Origin: Anaerolineaceae bacterium
GTDB taxonomy: Bacteria > Chloroflexota > Anaerolineae > Anaerolineales > Anaerolineaceae
NCBI GenBank assembly: GCA_003524305.1
Contig: DQHW01000042.1
Coordinates: 163,913 to 183,134 of the forward strand
Length of the DNA stretch: 19,222 nt
Reading direction: 5' to 3'
Of the stretch, positions 7,742 through 15,034 are shown piece after piece. Made by a program: the position numbers and the translations under genes. Below the pieces are notes generated by a model. The model made no database searches. It saw nothing but the letters and a program-made list of their open reading frames with translations, and was not told where the DNA came from. Positions within the stretch are counted from its first letter, which is position 1; the number at the start of each line of letters is the position of its first letter.

Positions 7742-8260
7742 ATGGTCGAACTCGTTTCACCTTACGTCCACTATTACAACCGGGGAGTGAATAAAGATAG
7801 TATCTTTTTCGCTCCTGAAAATAATGTGTTTTTATTGGCAAAAATTTCAGGGTTTATTAAAGATTACCATGTGGAGCTTATTGCATATTGTTTGATGCCC
7901 AATCATTATCATATTCTCCTCAAAACCGAGAAAACAAATGAAGGATCAAAATTAATTCAGCGGCTATTCAATTGTTATACACAAGCCATCAACAAAAAGT
8001 AATCAAGAGTCGGAACCTTATTCCAAGGAAATGTAAAGAAACGTATCATCGAGGATGATAATTACTTGGCGGAGACTATAAAGTATATTCATCTCAACCC
8101 TGTAAAAGCGGGGCTTTGTGATAAACCGGAGAAGTGGGAATTTTCAGATTATCGGGAATGGATTGGCGCAAAAGAATCGACAAGAAATATTGCAACTGAA
8201 CGTGATAACATATTTGGAAGTACAAAAGATTATGCAGAGTTGATTATGCTTGAATACTAA
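7742..8260 (+). pseudogene. REP-associated (Y1, HUH) transposase broken by an in-frame stop
   Basis: One reading frame across 7742-8260 matches a complete Y1/REP-associated transposase except for a TAA at 8000-8002. Before the stop: YYNRGVNKDSIFF and the HUH motif MPNHYHILL. After it, in the same frame: SRVGTLFQG, then KYIHLNPVKAGL, which holds the likely nucleophile Tyr, and the conserved W-x-FSDYREW end. Relatives commonly have Tyr or His at the stop position (NKKY-x-RVG), so one base change (TAT or TAC to TAA) explains it. These enzymes cut single-stranded DNA at palindromic repeats. The two active-site parts are separated by the stop, so the protein is probably inactive. It is AT-rich and lies between the CAP gene and gatB. 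Confidence 0.85.
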
Positions 8261-8273
8261 AAGTTTAAATTCC

Positions 8274-8306
8274 AACCTTGACAAGGTTTGAAACCTTGTC
8301 AAGGTT
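8274..8306. repeat. Nested perfect palindrome, REP-like
   Basis: AACCTTGACAAGGTTT (8274-8289) and its exact reverse complement (8291-8306) flank one base. Each 16-base arm is itself nearly palindromic (AACCTTG-A-CAAGGTT), so the 33-base element can fold as one long hairpin or as two short ones. It begins 13 bases after the transposase stop codon, as expected for a REP recognised by a REP-type transposase. No T-tract follows, so it is not a standard terminator. Confidence 0.8.
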
Positions 8307-8330
8307 GCCTGATGAGTTTTTGTCTACGAA

Positions 8331-8354
8331 AAGGTTAAAAAACCTTGTTATGGT
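8331..8354. repeat. Degenerate second copy of the REP-like unit
   Basis: AAGGTT (8331-8336) and AACCTT (8341-8346) form a 6-bp hairpin with an AAAA loop, followed by GTTATGGT, which resembles a decayed AACCTTGTCAAGGTT unit. It lies 24 bases after the perfect palindrome and just before the gatB leader. Confidence 0.45.
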
Positions 8355-8398
8355 AGCCAAAACTTGCTCTATCAATATTAATTGAGTAAAGAGGCACA

Positions 8399-9856
8399 AT
8401 GACAGAATACGAAGCAGTGATCGGACTTGAAACACACATTCAATTGAATACCACCACCAAGGTTTTTTGCTCTTGCAAAGCGGACTCATGGTACGACGAG
8501 CCTAACACCAACATCTGCCCCGTGTGCTGCGGTCTGCCGGGGGTGCTGCCGGTGCTCAACAAGGCGGTGGTTGAAAAAGCCGCCCTGCTGGCCAACGCCA
8601 TGCATTCCGAGATTCGTCCGATCTCATACTTCGACCGCAAAAATTACTTCTACCCCGACTTGCCAAAGGGATATCAGATTTCACAATTTGACCAATCCAT
8701 CGGCAAGGGCGGATTCCTTGATCTGCCTGTCCCGGCCAACGCCTCGCCTGACAAGCAGGCTTACATCCGTCGTGTGGGTATCTGGAAGATGCACATCGAA
8801 GAAGACGCCGGCAAGACCAAGACCGCGGGCAACCGCCGCCTGATTGATTTCAACCGTTGCGGCGTACCGCTGGTCGAAATGGTCACTGCCCCCGATCTGC
8901 GCACCGCGGATGAGGCCGCCCAATACCTCACCCGCCTGCGCCAGCTTCTGCGCTGGATCGGCATCTCCGAAGCTGATATGGAAAAGGGCCACCTGCGATG
9001 CGACGCCAACGTCTCCATCCGCAAAAAGGGCGAGACTATTCTCAACCCCAAGACCGAGATTAAGAACGTTAACTCCATTGACGCCGTGCGCGAAGCCATA
9101 ATAAAAGAGGTCGAACGCCAGATCCGCGAAACTGAAGCTGGCAACCGCATCGAAGCCTGGACGCTTGAATGGGACGAAGACACCAACACCCTCAAGAAGA
9201 TGCGCTCCAAAGAGACCGAGGCTGACTACCGCTATTTCCGTGAACCTGACTTGCTCCCCATCCGCCTCGAGGATGAGTGGAAGCAAGCTATTCTGGCAAA
9301 CTTCCCCGAACTGCCCCTGGAACGCCGAGCGCGTTTCATCGAACAGTATGGTCTGCCTGAGTACGACGCCGAAATCCTTACTTCTGAACGAAAGCTCTCT
9401 GATTATTATGAATCCGCTGTTAAAGCCTACGCCGGGGACGCAAAGAAAGTCTCCAACTGGCTGATGAACGAAGTGCTGCGCATGATCAACGACCAGTCTC
9501 TCAACCCTGCCGAAATGGCACTAACCCCCGCTGCTCTGGCCTCCATCCTCAAACTGGTGGATGCTGGCACCATCAACATCAACACCGGCAAGAGCTTGCT
9601 GCAAAAAGTGCAGCAAACCGGTAAATCGCCTGATGCGATTGTGACTGAAGAAGGCTTGGGATTAGTGAGCGACGATTCCGCCATCCGCACGGTGTGCCAG
9701 GAAGTGCTGGCCGAAAGCCCCAACGAAGTGGCTGCCTACAAAGGTGGCAAAGTCACCCTCATAGGCTGGTTCGTGGGCGGTGTGATGAAAAAGATGCGCG
9801 GCAAAGCCGACGCAGCCATAGCCAAAACGATATTGGAAGAATTATTAAATTCTTAA
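8399..9856 (+). CDS. gatB: Asp/Glu-tRNA amidotransferase subunit B
   Basis: 485 residues, the normal length. GatB phosphorylates the misacylated tRNA's Glu or Asp side chain with ATP and amidates it with ammonia from GatA. Features seen: start EAVIGLETHIQL, zinc-site cysteines C24, C26, C40 and C43 (VFCSC, NICPVCCG), KNYFYPDLPKGYQISQ, HIEEDAGK, IDFNRCGVPLVEMVT, HLRCDANVS, KTEIKNVNS, and the C-terminal YqeY-like tRNA-binding domain (from about residue 340) ending in GWFVGGVMKKMRGKADA. ATG at 8399 has GAGG five bases upstream. It is split from gatCA by the CAP gene and the transposase, so it may need its own promoter; I see no convincing one in the repeat-filled leader. Confidence 0.97.
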   Translation: MTEYEAVIGLETHIQLNTTTKVFCSCKADSWYDEPNTNICPVCCGLPGVLPVLNKAVVEKAALLANAMHSEIRPISYFDRKNYFYPDLPKGYQISQFDQSIGKGGFLDLPVPANASPDKQAYIRRVGIWKMHIEEDAGKTKTAGNRRLIDFNRCGVPLVEMVTAPDLRTADEAAQYLTRLRQLLRWIGISEADMEKGHLRCDANVSIRKKGETILNPKTEIKNVNSIDAVREAIIKEVERQIRETEAGNRIEAWTLEWDEDTNTLKKMRSKETEADYRYFREPDLLPIRLEDEWKQAILANFPELPLERRARFIEQYGLPEYDAEILTSERKLSDYYESAVKAYAGDAKKVSNWLMNEVLRMINDQSLNPAEMALTPAALASILKLVDAGTININTGKSLLQKVQQTGKSPDAIVTEEGLGLVSDDSAIRTVCQEVLAESPNEVAAYKGGKVTLIGWFVGGVMKKMRGKADAAIAKTILEELLNS

Positions 9857-9864
9857 AACCTGTC

Positions 9865-9918
9865 TCTCGCAGAGCCCTTCCTTTGCGAGATTAAGGTTTA
9901 CTCTCCGCTTTTGCGAGA
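9865..9918. repeat. CTTTGCGAGA-family repeat remnants
   Basis: TCTCGCAGAG (9865-9874), six bases, then CTTTGCGAGA (9881-9890) form an inverted pair with a 7-bp perfect stem; a third tip, TTTTGCGAGA, is at 9909-9918. The same 10-mer ends the inverted repeats around the GxxExxY gene at 11799-12294. It sits between the convergent ends of gatB and the 600-residue membrane protein gene. No T-run follows the stem, so it is not a clear terminator. Confidence 0.6.
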
Positions 9919-9926
9919 AAATCTTT

Positions 9927-11729
9927 TTACCAGTTAAAAAACTGCTCAAGCCTGGTATATAATTCAGGGTTTTCATTCAGCATTCGTCGGTCGCCAGCGG
10001 TAAAGTTGATAAATAGTGAAATTACAATCGTCGCTGCGGATAACAAGCAAATGGCAATCAAAAGCAGCCCCCGGTTCAATCTTGAATATCGGGAGCGTTC
10101 AATCACCCCCATCAACAACAGACAGGTGGTGATTAGCAATAAGGGATAATAATCCGCCAGGTACCTCATGGTTGAAAACAAATACATCATATCCACCAGA
10201 AAGACCGTCAGAAATCCGCCGATGAGCATTACCCACATCCAATTTGGCAAACCAGGACGCGGCTCAGCTTCATGTAAGACGGGAGTCTCTTTCACCCAAC
10301 GCCAGCCTTTTCGCAGCAGCCCCCATGCCGGAACAATCAACAACCACAAAAACGGAACACAATAAAGAATACCGGTGATTTGCTCTCCAAAGAAGTAATC
10401 CTTGGGAAAGCGAATATACCTGGTCCAACTGTTATCGGCTGTCGCACTAAAAAACGGAAAGCTGTTCGGTGTAAACTCAAAGGGTTGCAGAAGATTAAGA
10501 TAGAGGTTTGGCAGAATGTATCTGAAAGCAAACAACTGGCTAAGATCCTCAGGCAGCGCATCACCAGTCAATTGGTAACGCAATCCGGTTTCAAAGATGC
10601 TGCCAAAACGGGCGAAATTAAACCAGGCAATCCCAACCGCAAAAAGTATCAGTGGAATTAAGAGCATCACGGTATCCAGCCAATACGCTTTTTGGCGAAT
10701 TGCTTTTTTAACCAGCAATATAAGCGTAACAAAAACCACAAAAATAACTGTGAACACAACACTGGTTCTTGACCCCACTGCAGCGCCCAACGAAAAACCG
10801 GCAAGGAGAAACCATAATCTTTTTGGGGTCGCGGCATCCAGCCCGCGGATTAACGCATAAAATCCTATGAGTAAAAAGAACTGGCAGGAGGCAATTGCCG
10901 TTTCATACACATTTGGCCGGTTCACCAGCCAAAAAAGCGGTGTTGCCAGGCCGGCCAGCAGCGAAAAAATACCCATCGTCCAGGCCGGGACGGATGGAAA
11001 ATATTTCTTGCGAAGGAAAGCCAATATCAATGAAATAAAGATGGTGATGCCGCAGACAAAAAACAATAAGAGGTTTTGGTCTTCCACCACTACTGGATGG
11101 ATGATTTTGACCAGCGCTGCAATCAAGGCAGGAACCGCCCCCCAATAGAGGTAATATTTTCCATGGTAATAAGATGCATCCCAGATGAATTTGATCCCTG
11201 TTCTGGCTTTCCAGTCGTAAGGGTCTGCCAGCTTCGCCAACTCTACCGGTGGATCAACGGTCAGCGCGGTCTGACCAGCCAGAAACCCGTCTGCCTGCAA
11301 ATCAAAATAATTTGAATATCCACGAAAATGGAACATGTTCCCGCTGGTCATGTACCAAACCGAGCACAAAAATACGATCAATATTACAGCGGCACTCCAA
11401 AAGACAGGATTTGAAGTAATTACTGGTTTAGAAGGTGCGGCAGAATTTTTTACATCCACGGATGATTGGTTAAAACGCTCCCAAATTTTTGCAATTTTGT
11501 CAAAAAAGTCAGAAAAATGAAAGAGACGGCTTAAGCGATTCCATTCAAGAACCAATAAAGGTATCAAAAGCAACAAAACACCCACCCCCACCAGGATTTT
11601 CCTTGATGGACCAAGAGTTACATTATTATCCAGACCAAGTTGATAAGCAAAAAACCCCACCCCAAGAAAGGCAAACCCCGTCAATACACTCAGGATCGTG
11701 GCAGCGATTTTGAAAATTCGAAATCTCAT
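9927..11729 (-). CDS. Multi-spanning GT-C-like membrane protein, 600 residues
   Basis: 600 residues with about 13 hydrophobic segments. Two N-terminal helices (about 10-30 and 45-62) are followed by a hydrophilic stretch (63-105), a third helix (109-127), then a large loop with YFDLQADGFLAGQTALTVDPP (D143, D147) and WDASYYHGKYYLYWGAVPAL, and the remaining helices. The placement of an acidic first large loop before many helices resembles GT-C glycosyltransferases, but I cannot name the family and the catalytic role is inferred. ATG at 11729 has AGGGA about nine bases upstream. It ends 70 bases from the convergent gatB stop. The other large membrane protein at 2572-4881 is a possible functional counterpart but is not obviously a paralogue. 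Confidence 0.65.
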   Translation of the reverse strand: MRFRIFKIAATILSVLTGFAFLGVGFFAYQLGLDNNVTLGPSRKILVGVGVLLLLIPLLVLEWNRLSRLFHFSDFFDKIAKIWERFNQSSVDVKNSAAPSKPVITSNPVFWSAAVILIVFLCSVWYMTSGNMFHFRGYSNYFDLQADGFLAGQTALTVDPPVELAKLADPYDWKARTGIKFIWDASYYHGKYYLYWGAVPALIAALVKIIHPVVVEDQNLLLFFVCGITIFISLILAFLRKKYFPSVPAWTMGIFSLLAGLATPLFWLVNRPNVYETAIASCQFFLLIGFYALIRGLDAATPKRLWFLLAGFSLGAAVGSRTSVVFTVIFVVFVTLILLVKKAIRQKAYWLDTVMLLIPLILFAVGIAWFNFARFGSIFETGLRYQLTGDALPEDLSQLFAFRYILPNLYLNLLQPFEFTPNSFPFFSATADNSWTRYIRFPKDYFFGEQITGILYCVPFLWLLIVPAWGLLRKGWRWVKETPVLHEAEPRPGLPNWMWVMLIGGFLTVFLVDMMYLFSTMRYLADYYPLLLITTCLLLMGVIERSRYSRLNRGLLLIAICLLSAATIVISLFINFTAGDRRMLNENPELYTRLEQFFNW

Positions 11730-11760
11730 TCATTCCCTACTTTGATTTGTTGTTGAAAAC

Positions 11761-11790
11761 ATTTTACCCTATCTGAAATAGGTTTTCTAA
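11761..11790 (-). promoter_or_regulatory. Possible promoter of the 600-residue membrane protein gene
   Basis: TAAAAT (complement of 11761-11766) lies about 32 bases before the ATG at 11729. The -35 region at 17-18 bases is weak (AGAAAA or TTAGAA). The small inverted pair CCTAT/ATAGG lies inside the spacer. Confidence 0.3.
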
Positions 11791-11798
11791 AAACATCC

Positions 11799-11840
11799 TC
11801 TCGCAAAGTACGCAAAGGAAAGACACGCAAAGATCGCAAA
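11799..11840. repeat. Left 42-bp inverted repeat of the GxxExxY cassette
   Basis: Begins TCTCGCAAAG and contains four CGCAAA(G) units at 11802, 11811, 11826 and 11835 (spacings 9, 15, 9). Its reverse complement aligns without gaps to 12253-12294 at 35 of 42 positions by hand count. It ends four bases from the GxxExxY stop codon. Confidence 0.75.
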
Positions 11841-11844
11841 ATAT

Positions 11845-12228
11845 TTAAACTTTAAGATCGTTTACAATTCTGGTGATCCCGTCTTTAATTAATGGAACCC
11901 CAAAGTTAATCAATAAACCTAATCGAAGATTTGACATCTTTAGATAAGTTAGTAATTGTTTTTTATGAATATCAATTACTTTTTCTATTGATTTTAGCTC
12001 TACAATAACTGATTTTTCAATCAACAAATCCGCCCGGTAACCAACATCAACTCTTACCCCATCATATTGGACAGGCATTGGTACTTCTGATTCAACCGAC
12101 AAACCTCGCTTCTTTAGCTCAAAAACCATAAAAGCTTGGTATGCCGATTCCAATAACCCAGGTCCAATCTGGGTATGGATTTTGAATGCAACATCTACCA
12201 CAATCTTCGCAATTTCATTTTCATTCAT
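11845..12228 (-). CDS. GxxExxY protein (PD-(D/E)XK-like fold)
   Basis: 127 residues. The naming motif is G24-LL-E27-SA-Y30, followed by a nuclease-like core: YRADLLI (D67), VIVELKS (E77, K79) and HKKQLLTYL (Q91). This is the arrangement of the PD-(D/E)XK superfamily to which GxxExxY proteins are assigned; no biological role is established, and DNA or RNA cleavage is only inferred. ATG at 12228 has a strong GGAGG four bases upstream. The coding region is AT-rich compared with the flanking aminotransferase gene and fills almost the whole space between two inverted repeats (four bases on one side, 24 on the other), which suggests it moves, or once moved, as a unit with them. Confidence 0.88.
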   Translation of the reverse strand: MNENEIAKIVVDVAFKIHTQIGPGLLESAYQAFMVFELKKRGLSVESEVPMPVQYDGVRVDVGYRADLLIEKSVIVELKSIEKVIDIHKKQLLTYLKMSNLRLGLLINFGVPLIKDGITRIVNDLKV

Positions 12229-12252
12229 TGTTCCTCCCTAAAAATGGTTTTC

Positions 12253-12294
12253 TTTGCGATCCTTGCTTGCTCTTTCTTTGCGAACTTTGCGAGA
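12253..12294. repeat. Right 42-bp inverted repeat of the GxxExxY cassette
   Basis: Ends CTTTGCGAGA and contains CTTTGCG units at 12252, 12276 and 12285; the middle is more decayed than in the left copy (GCTTGCTC). It matches the reverse complement of 11799-11840 at 35 of 42 positions. No target-site duplication is obvious just outside the pair. Confidence 0.75.
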
Positions 12295-12300
12295 TTGCTT

Positions 12301-13419
12301 TCAAAAAGTAATCAAATATTCTTCAAACTTCTGCAATGCCACCCCAAATGCCGCTCTCCCCAACCCCAACCGAAAATGCTTATCATCCCAACCAAGTGTG
12401 GTTGCAGGTTGGATGAGTACGCCCGCTTCACCTGCCATCTTCTCGGCGAACGCCTCCACGGAAGGCACATGCATCTCCACCAGTGCTGTCGACCCGGCCA
12501 GCGGACGTCGCCAGGTGAAGAGGATCGGCCAGCGCGTGAAAAAATCATCAGCGAGTTTGAGATTAGCTTCGATCTGCGCCAGACTTCGGTCTCTGAGTTG
12601 ATTTTTTACCTTAAGCGCCGCGAAAGTCAGAAACACTGTAGGCGCAGGCGGGCAGATGCTGGTATAGAACTTCCAGTTAATAATCTCATCGCGCAGGGCT
12701 TTATCCTGCACGATCAGCCAGCCGCTGCGCAAGCCCGGCAGCCCGTAGGTCTTTGAAAGCCCTGAAAGCACCACTGTCCGAGGATTCAACTCCGCAACTG
12801 ATGGGATGGATGGCGTTCCATTGTGGGCCAGGTCAAAGTACATCTCGTCGCAAAATAAAATCAAATTATGTAAATATACACTGTTTATTAATTGATCCAA
12901 TTGTGCTTTGCTGGGCAGAAACCCGGTCGGGTTATGCGGAAAGTTCACCACAATCAGCCTGGTTTTATTGTTGATCAACGATTCCAACTCATCGAAATCC
13001 AGCTCCCATTGGCTGGCGCCGGGTTTAAAGCGCCACTTACGCACGTGCTCCGTGCCGACCACATGCTCAAACATATTCACCAGCGCGTCATAAGCCGGGC
13101 TGAGTGCAATCACCTCATCCCCTGCCTCGAGGATAGCCCGCGCAGCCAGGTAAATACCTTCAATCGGCGAACCCAAAAAGATCACATCCTCGGCTGAGAT
13201 GTACTTATAACTGGCCGCAATACTCTCGCGCAACGGCAGATTGCCCAGTGATTCGGTGTAACCCAATGAGAGCTTGCCAAAATCCGCGAGAGGCACATCG
13301 GCCATAGAGAGCAGCTCATCCACTGAAATCGTCTCGCAATCTGAGTTGCACAGTTGGTAAGGGGTGGTGAATTCGTATTTGGCAAAGAAATGTTCCGTGG
13401 CAAAATTTGCTATTTTCAT
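12301..13419 (-). CDS. PLP-dependent class I/II aminotransferase
   Basis: 372 residues, fold type I. Seen: SPAYD (substrate and PLP side, about 107-111), NFPHNPTG (N163), CDEMYFD (D191, Y194), the PLP-binding Lys223 in SGLSKTYGLPGLRSGW with R231, and FRLGLGR near the C-terminus for the carboxylate-binding Arg. It transfers an amino group between an amino acid and a 2-oxo acid; the substrate cannot be predicted. The N-terminus is short (FATEHFFAKYEFTTPYQL) as in the capreomycidine-synthase-like and other small class I/II aminotransferases. ATG at 13419 has AGGA eight bases upstream. It lies downstream of the unknown membrane-anchored gene (gap 54 bases), possibly in the same transcript. Confidence 0.9.
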   Translation of the reverse strand: MKIANFATEHFFAKYEFTTPYQLCNSDCETISVDELLSMADVPLADFGKLSLGYTESLGNLPLRESIAASYKYISAEDVIFLGSPIEGIYLAARAILEAGDEVIALSPAYDALVNMFEHVVGTEHVRKWRFKPGASQWELDFDELESLINNKTRLIVVNFPHNPTGFLPSKAQLDQLINSVYLHNLILFCDEMYFDLAHNGTPSIPSVAELNPRTVVLSGLSKTYGLPGLRSGWLIVQDKALRDEIINWKFYTSICPPAPTVFLTFAALKVKNQLRDRSLAQIEANLKLADDFFTRWPILFTWRRPLAGSTALVEMHVPSVEAFAEKMAGEAGVLIQPATTLGWDDKHFRLGLGRAAFGVALQKFEEYLITF

Positions 13420-13473
13420 GAGGTTGTTCCTGAACTGGTATATCGTAATCGTTTTAATAAATATTTTCAGTAC

Positions 13474-14004
13474 TTATTCATCAGGTGTTTCATAATTATC
13501 CAACAAAGTTAATACATAGATGATATGGCTTTTTTTGTCAGTTTTATCCACCAAAATCTGCTGCTCAATGTAGCTGTTGCCTCCAACACATTCCGCCAAA
13601 ACCGCTGCTGCACCCGGCTGCCACCATTCAGGTGCCTGTTCTTCATGGTGCAGTTCACACGGATTAAGCGGGCTGAAAGGTCGGTCGCAATAGGTGCTTT
13701 TGATGAACATTACAAAATCAGGCGGAGGAAGGTTGAAACGCACTCTTGTATCAGCTTGAGTGATACAACCAATACAGGCGTGGATCTCGCTGGCACTTGG
13801 AGGAATTCTTATTTCGGCATGGTTTTGAATAAATTCAAGATCACTACCAGGGGTTGGAAACGCCAGAAAGATATCTCTTGGTCCGCCCGTGGGTAATCCA
13901 CCGCGCCGATGAATCAAGTCGCTGAATTTGAGTAGTGAAATGCGAGCAGAGAACAAGACCAGAACTGTCATGAAGATCAAAAAAGCCAGTTTTTTGGTTT
14001 TCAT
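13474..14004 (-). CDS. Membrane-anchored protein of unknown function
   Basis: 176 residues from the ATG at 14004, preferred over the one at 14010 because AAGGA is five bases before it and would touch the other. A basic start (MKTKKLAF) and one hydrophobic segment (about 5-21) look like a signal anchor, so the rest is probably outside the cell. The remainder has no motif I recognise; it contains HACIGC (a CxxC), two more cysteines (TYCDRPF, NPCELHH) and a Pro-rich middle. It lies 66 bases after the CPBP protease gene on the same strand. Being at the cell surface is inference from the N-terminus only. Confidence 0.6.
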   Translation of the reverse strand: MKTKKLAFLIFMTVLVLFSARISLLKFSDLIHRRGGLPTGGPRDIFLAFPTPGSDLEFIQNHAEIRIPPSASEIHACIGCITQADTRVRFNLPPPDFVMFIKSTYCDRPFSPLNPCELHHEEQAPEWWQPGAAAVLAECVGGNSYIEQQILVDKTDKKSHIIYVLTLLDNYETPDE

Positions 14005-14070
14005 TATCATCCTTGTTGAAGCTGGAATTTTTCAGACTGGTTGGTGCTAACAATAATGTGACTGCTATGT

Positions 14071-14847
14071 TCAGTTGTGGTTTTTGCTGCGGTCTACCAA
14101 TCGGAACAATTCCACCAGACTGATCGCTGTGATCAGGATGATGAACGAAAGCTGGCTGTTTTTGCCGATCAGCGGATAATCCATCAAACCGTGGACAAGC
14201 CCCGCGAGCAGGATGTTGCCGCTGCGGATAAACAGCCATGCAAAACCGGCCCCCAACAAAAAGAGCATCACCAGGCTGATCAAAATCAAGCCAAGCCCCA
14301 TCTCGCCGTTGATCAGTGAAAAAACCCTCACCGGAAGATGCCACACCGAAAAAAAAGCGCTTGAAACTACCACGGCTAAAAGCGTTGCCTGTTTGGCCTG
14401 TTTACGTTCGTAAAAAGCCAGTAATTTTTTCAAGAAATAACCCCTGAAAAGCACTTCCTCGCCGATGCCGACGAACAGCCAGGTGCTGACGATTTGCGCC
14501 CACACCTTCCACGCTTCAACGGATCGCAGCGCGGCCACTTCCTCTGGCAAGCGGATGATGCCTGTACCGCTGATGATCACTTCAAAGATCAGCCAGCTCG
14601 CCAGCGTAATCCCGCAAGCCGCCAACACTTTTCGTCCATTGAAAGGCAGTCTTATCTGGCTCTGTTTGAGTCCCCAAAAGGCTAACAAAAAAAAGAGGGC
14701 ATAAAGCCCTAATTGTGTAAAATAAAGCGGCAATCCGCTCAGTTTAAAAACCTTTATCGCGCCAAAGAATAGAACAGGCAGAATAAGGGTAATAACGATG
14801 AGTGTACTCGTGATGATTTTATTCTGCTTTGAAGTCTGCAAATCCAT
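14071..14847 (-). CDS. CPBP-family intramembrane metalloprotease
   Basis: 258 residues with about eight hydrophobic segments. All three family motifs are present: EExxxR as E130-E131...R135 (GEEVLFRGYFLKKL), FxxxH ending at H170 (SAFFSVWHLPVRV), and HxxxD at H219-D223 (LVHGLMDY), where many members have Asn. These residues form the active site of Rce1/CAAX-type glutamic intramembrane proteases. Bacterial members act in prenyl-protein-like processing or peptide and bacteriocin self-immunity; its target is unknown. ATG at 14847 has AAAGGA somewhat far upstream (about 14 bases). Confidence 0.87.
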   Translation of the reverse strand: MDLQTSKQNKIITSTLIVITLILPVLFFGAIKVFKLSGLPLYFTQLGLYALFFLLAFWGLKQSQIRLPFNGRKVLAACGITLASWLIFEVIISGTGIIRLPEEVAALRSVEAWKVWAQIVSTWLFVGIGEEVLFRGYFLKKLLAFYERKQAKQATLLAVVVSSAFFSVWHLPVRVFSLINGEMGLGLILISLVMLFLLGAGFAWLFIRSGNILLAGLVHGLMDYPLIGKNSQLSFIILITAISLVELFRLVDRSKNHN

Positions 14848-14885
14848 CGCGAATTTATATCCTTTTACTTTATAGTGAAAATATT

Positions 14886-14913
14886 AGTGTACATGATTTA
14901 TTTAATAATTCAA
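14886..14913 (-). promoter_or_regulatory. Possible promoter of the CPBP protease gene
   Basis: TTGAAT (complement of 14908-14913), a 16-base spacer and TACACT (complement of 14886-14891), about 38 bases upstream of the ATG at 14847. Each box matches consensus at four of six positions. Confidence 0.3.
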
Positions 14914-14928
14914 TCCATAAATCTTGAG

Positions 14929-14963
14929 AAAAACAAAGAACATCCTAAATTTTAAGGATGTTC
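14929..14963 (-). terminator. Rho-independent terminator after the HIT gene
   Basis: A 9-bp stem, GAACATCCT (14938-14946) with AGGATGTTC (14955-14963), has an 8-base loop. Read on the minus strand it is followed by TTTGTTTTT (complement of 14929-14937). It lies 71 bases after the HIT gene stop and separates that gene from the CPBP gene. Confidence 0.8.
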
Positions 14964-15034
14964 CAGGAAGTCAACCATTATTGAACTCAGTTCCATTGCC
15001 AATTTATCTCAATGGATGAGGATTTTTTTCTATA

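Noticed and set aside
8066..8260. Separate 64-residue gene starting at TTG 8066
   Set aside because: It is in the same frame as the upstream transposase half and continues its conserved sequence, so it is the 3' part of one broken gene.
8681..9286. Long open frame (201 codons) on the minus strand opposite gatB
   Set aside because: It lies wholly inside a certain gatB, has no ribosome site or recognisable protein, and reflects codon bias of the real gene.
9865..9890. Terminator of gatB
   Set aside because: The stem is 7 bp with a 12-base loop and is followed by TTAAGG rather than a T-run; it fits the repeat family better.
11802..11840. Possible CRISPR or tandem operator array of CGCAAAG units
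   Set aside because: Units are 7-9 bp with irregular spacing and mirror the other side of the gene, which fits terminal inverted repeats better.
12175..12756. Open frame of 193 codons on the plus strand
   Set aside because: It crosses the start of the GxxExxY gene, its right repeat and the end of the aminotransferase on the opposite strand; its product has no coherent domain.
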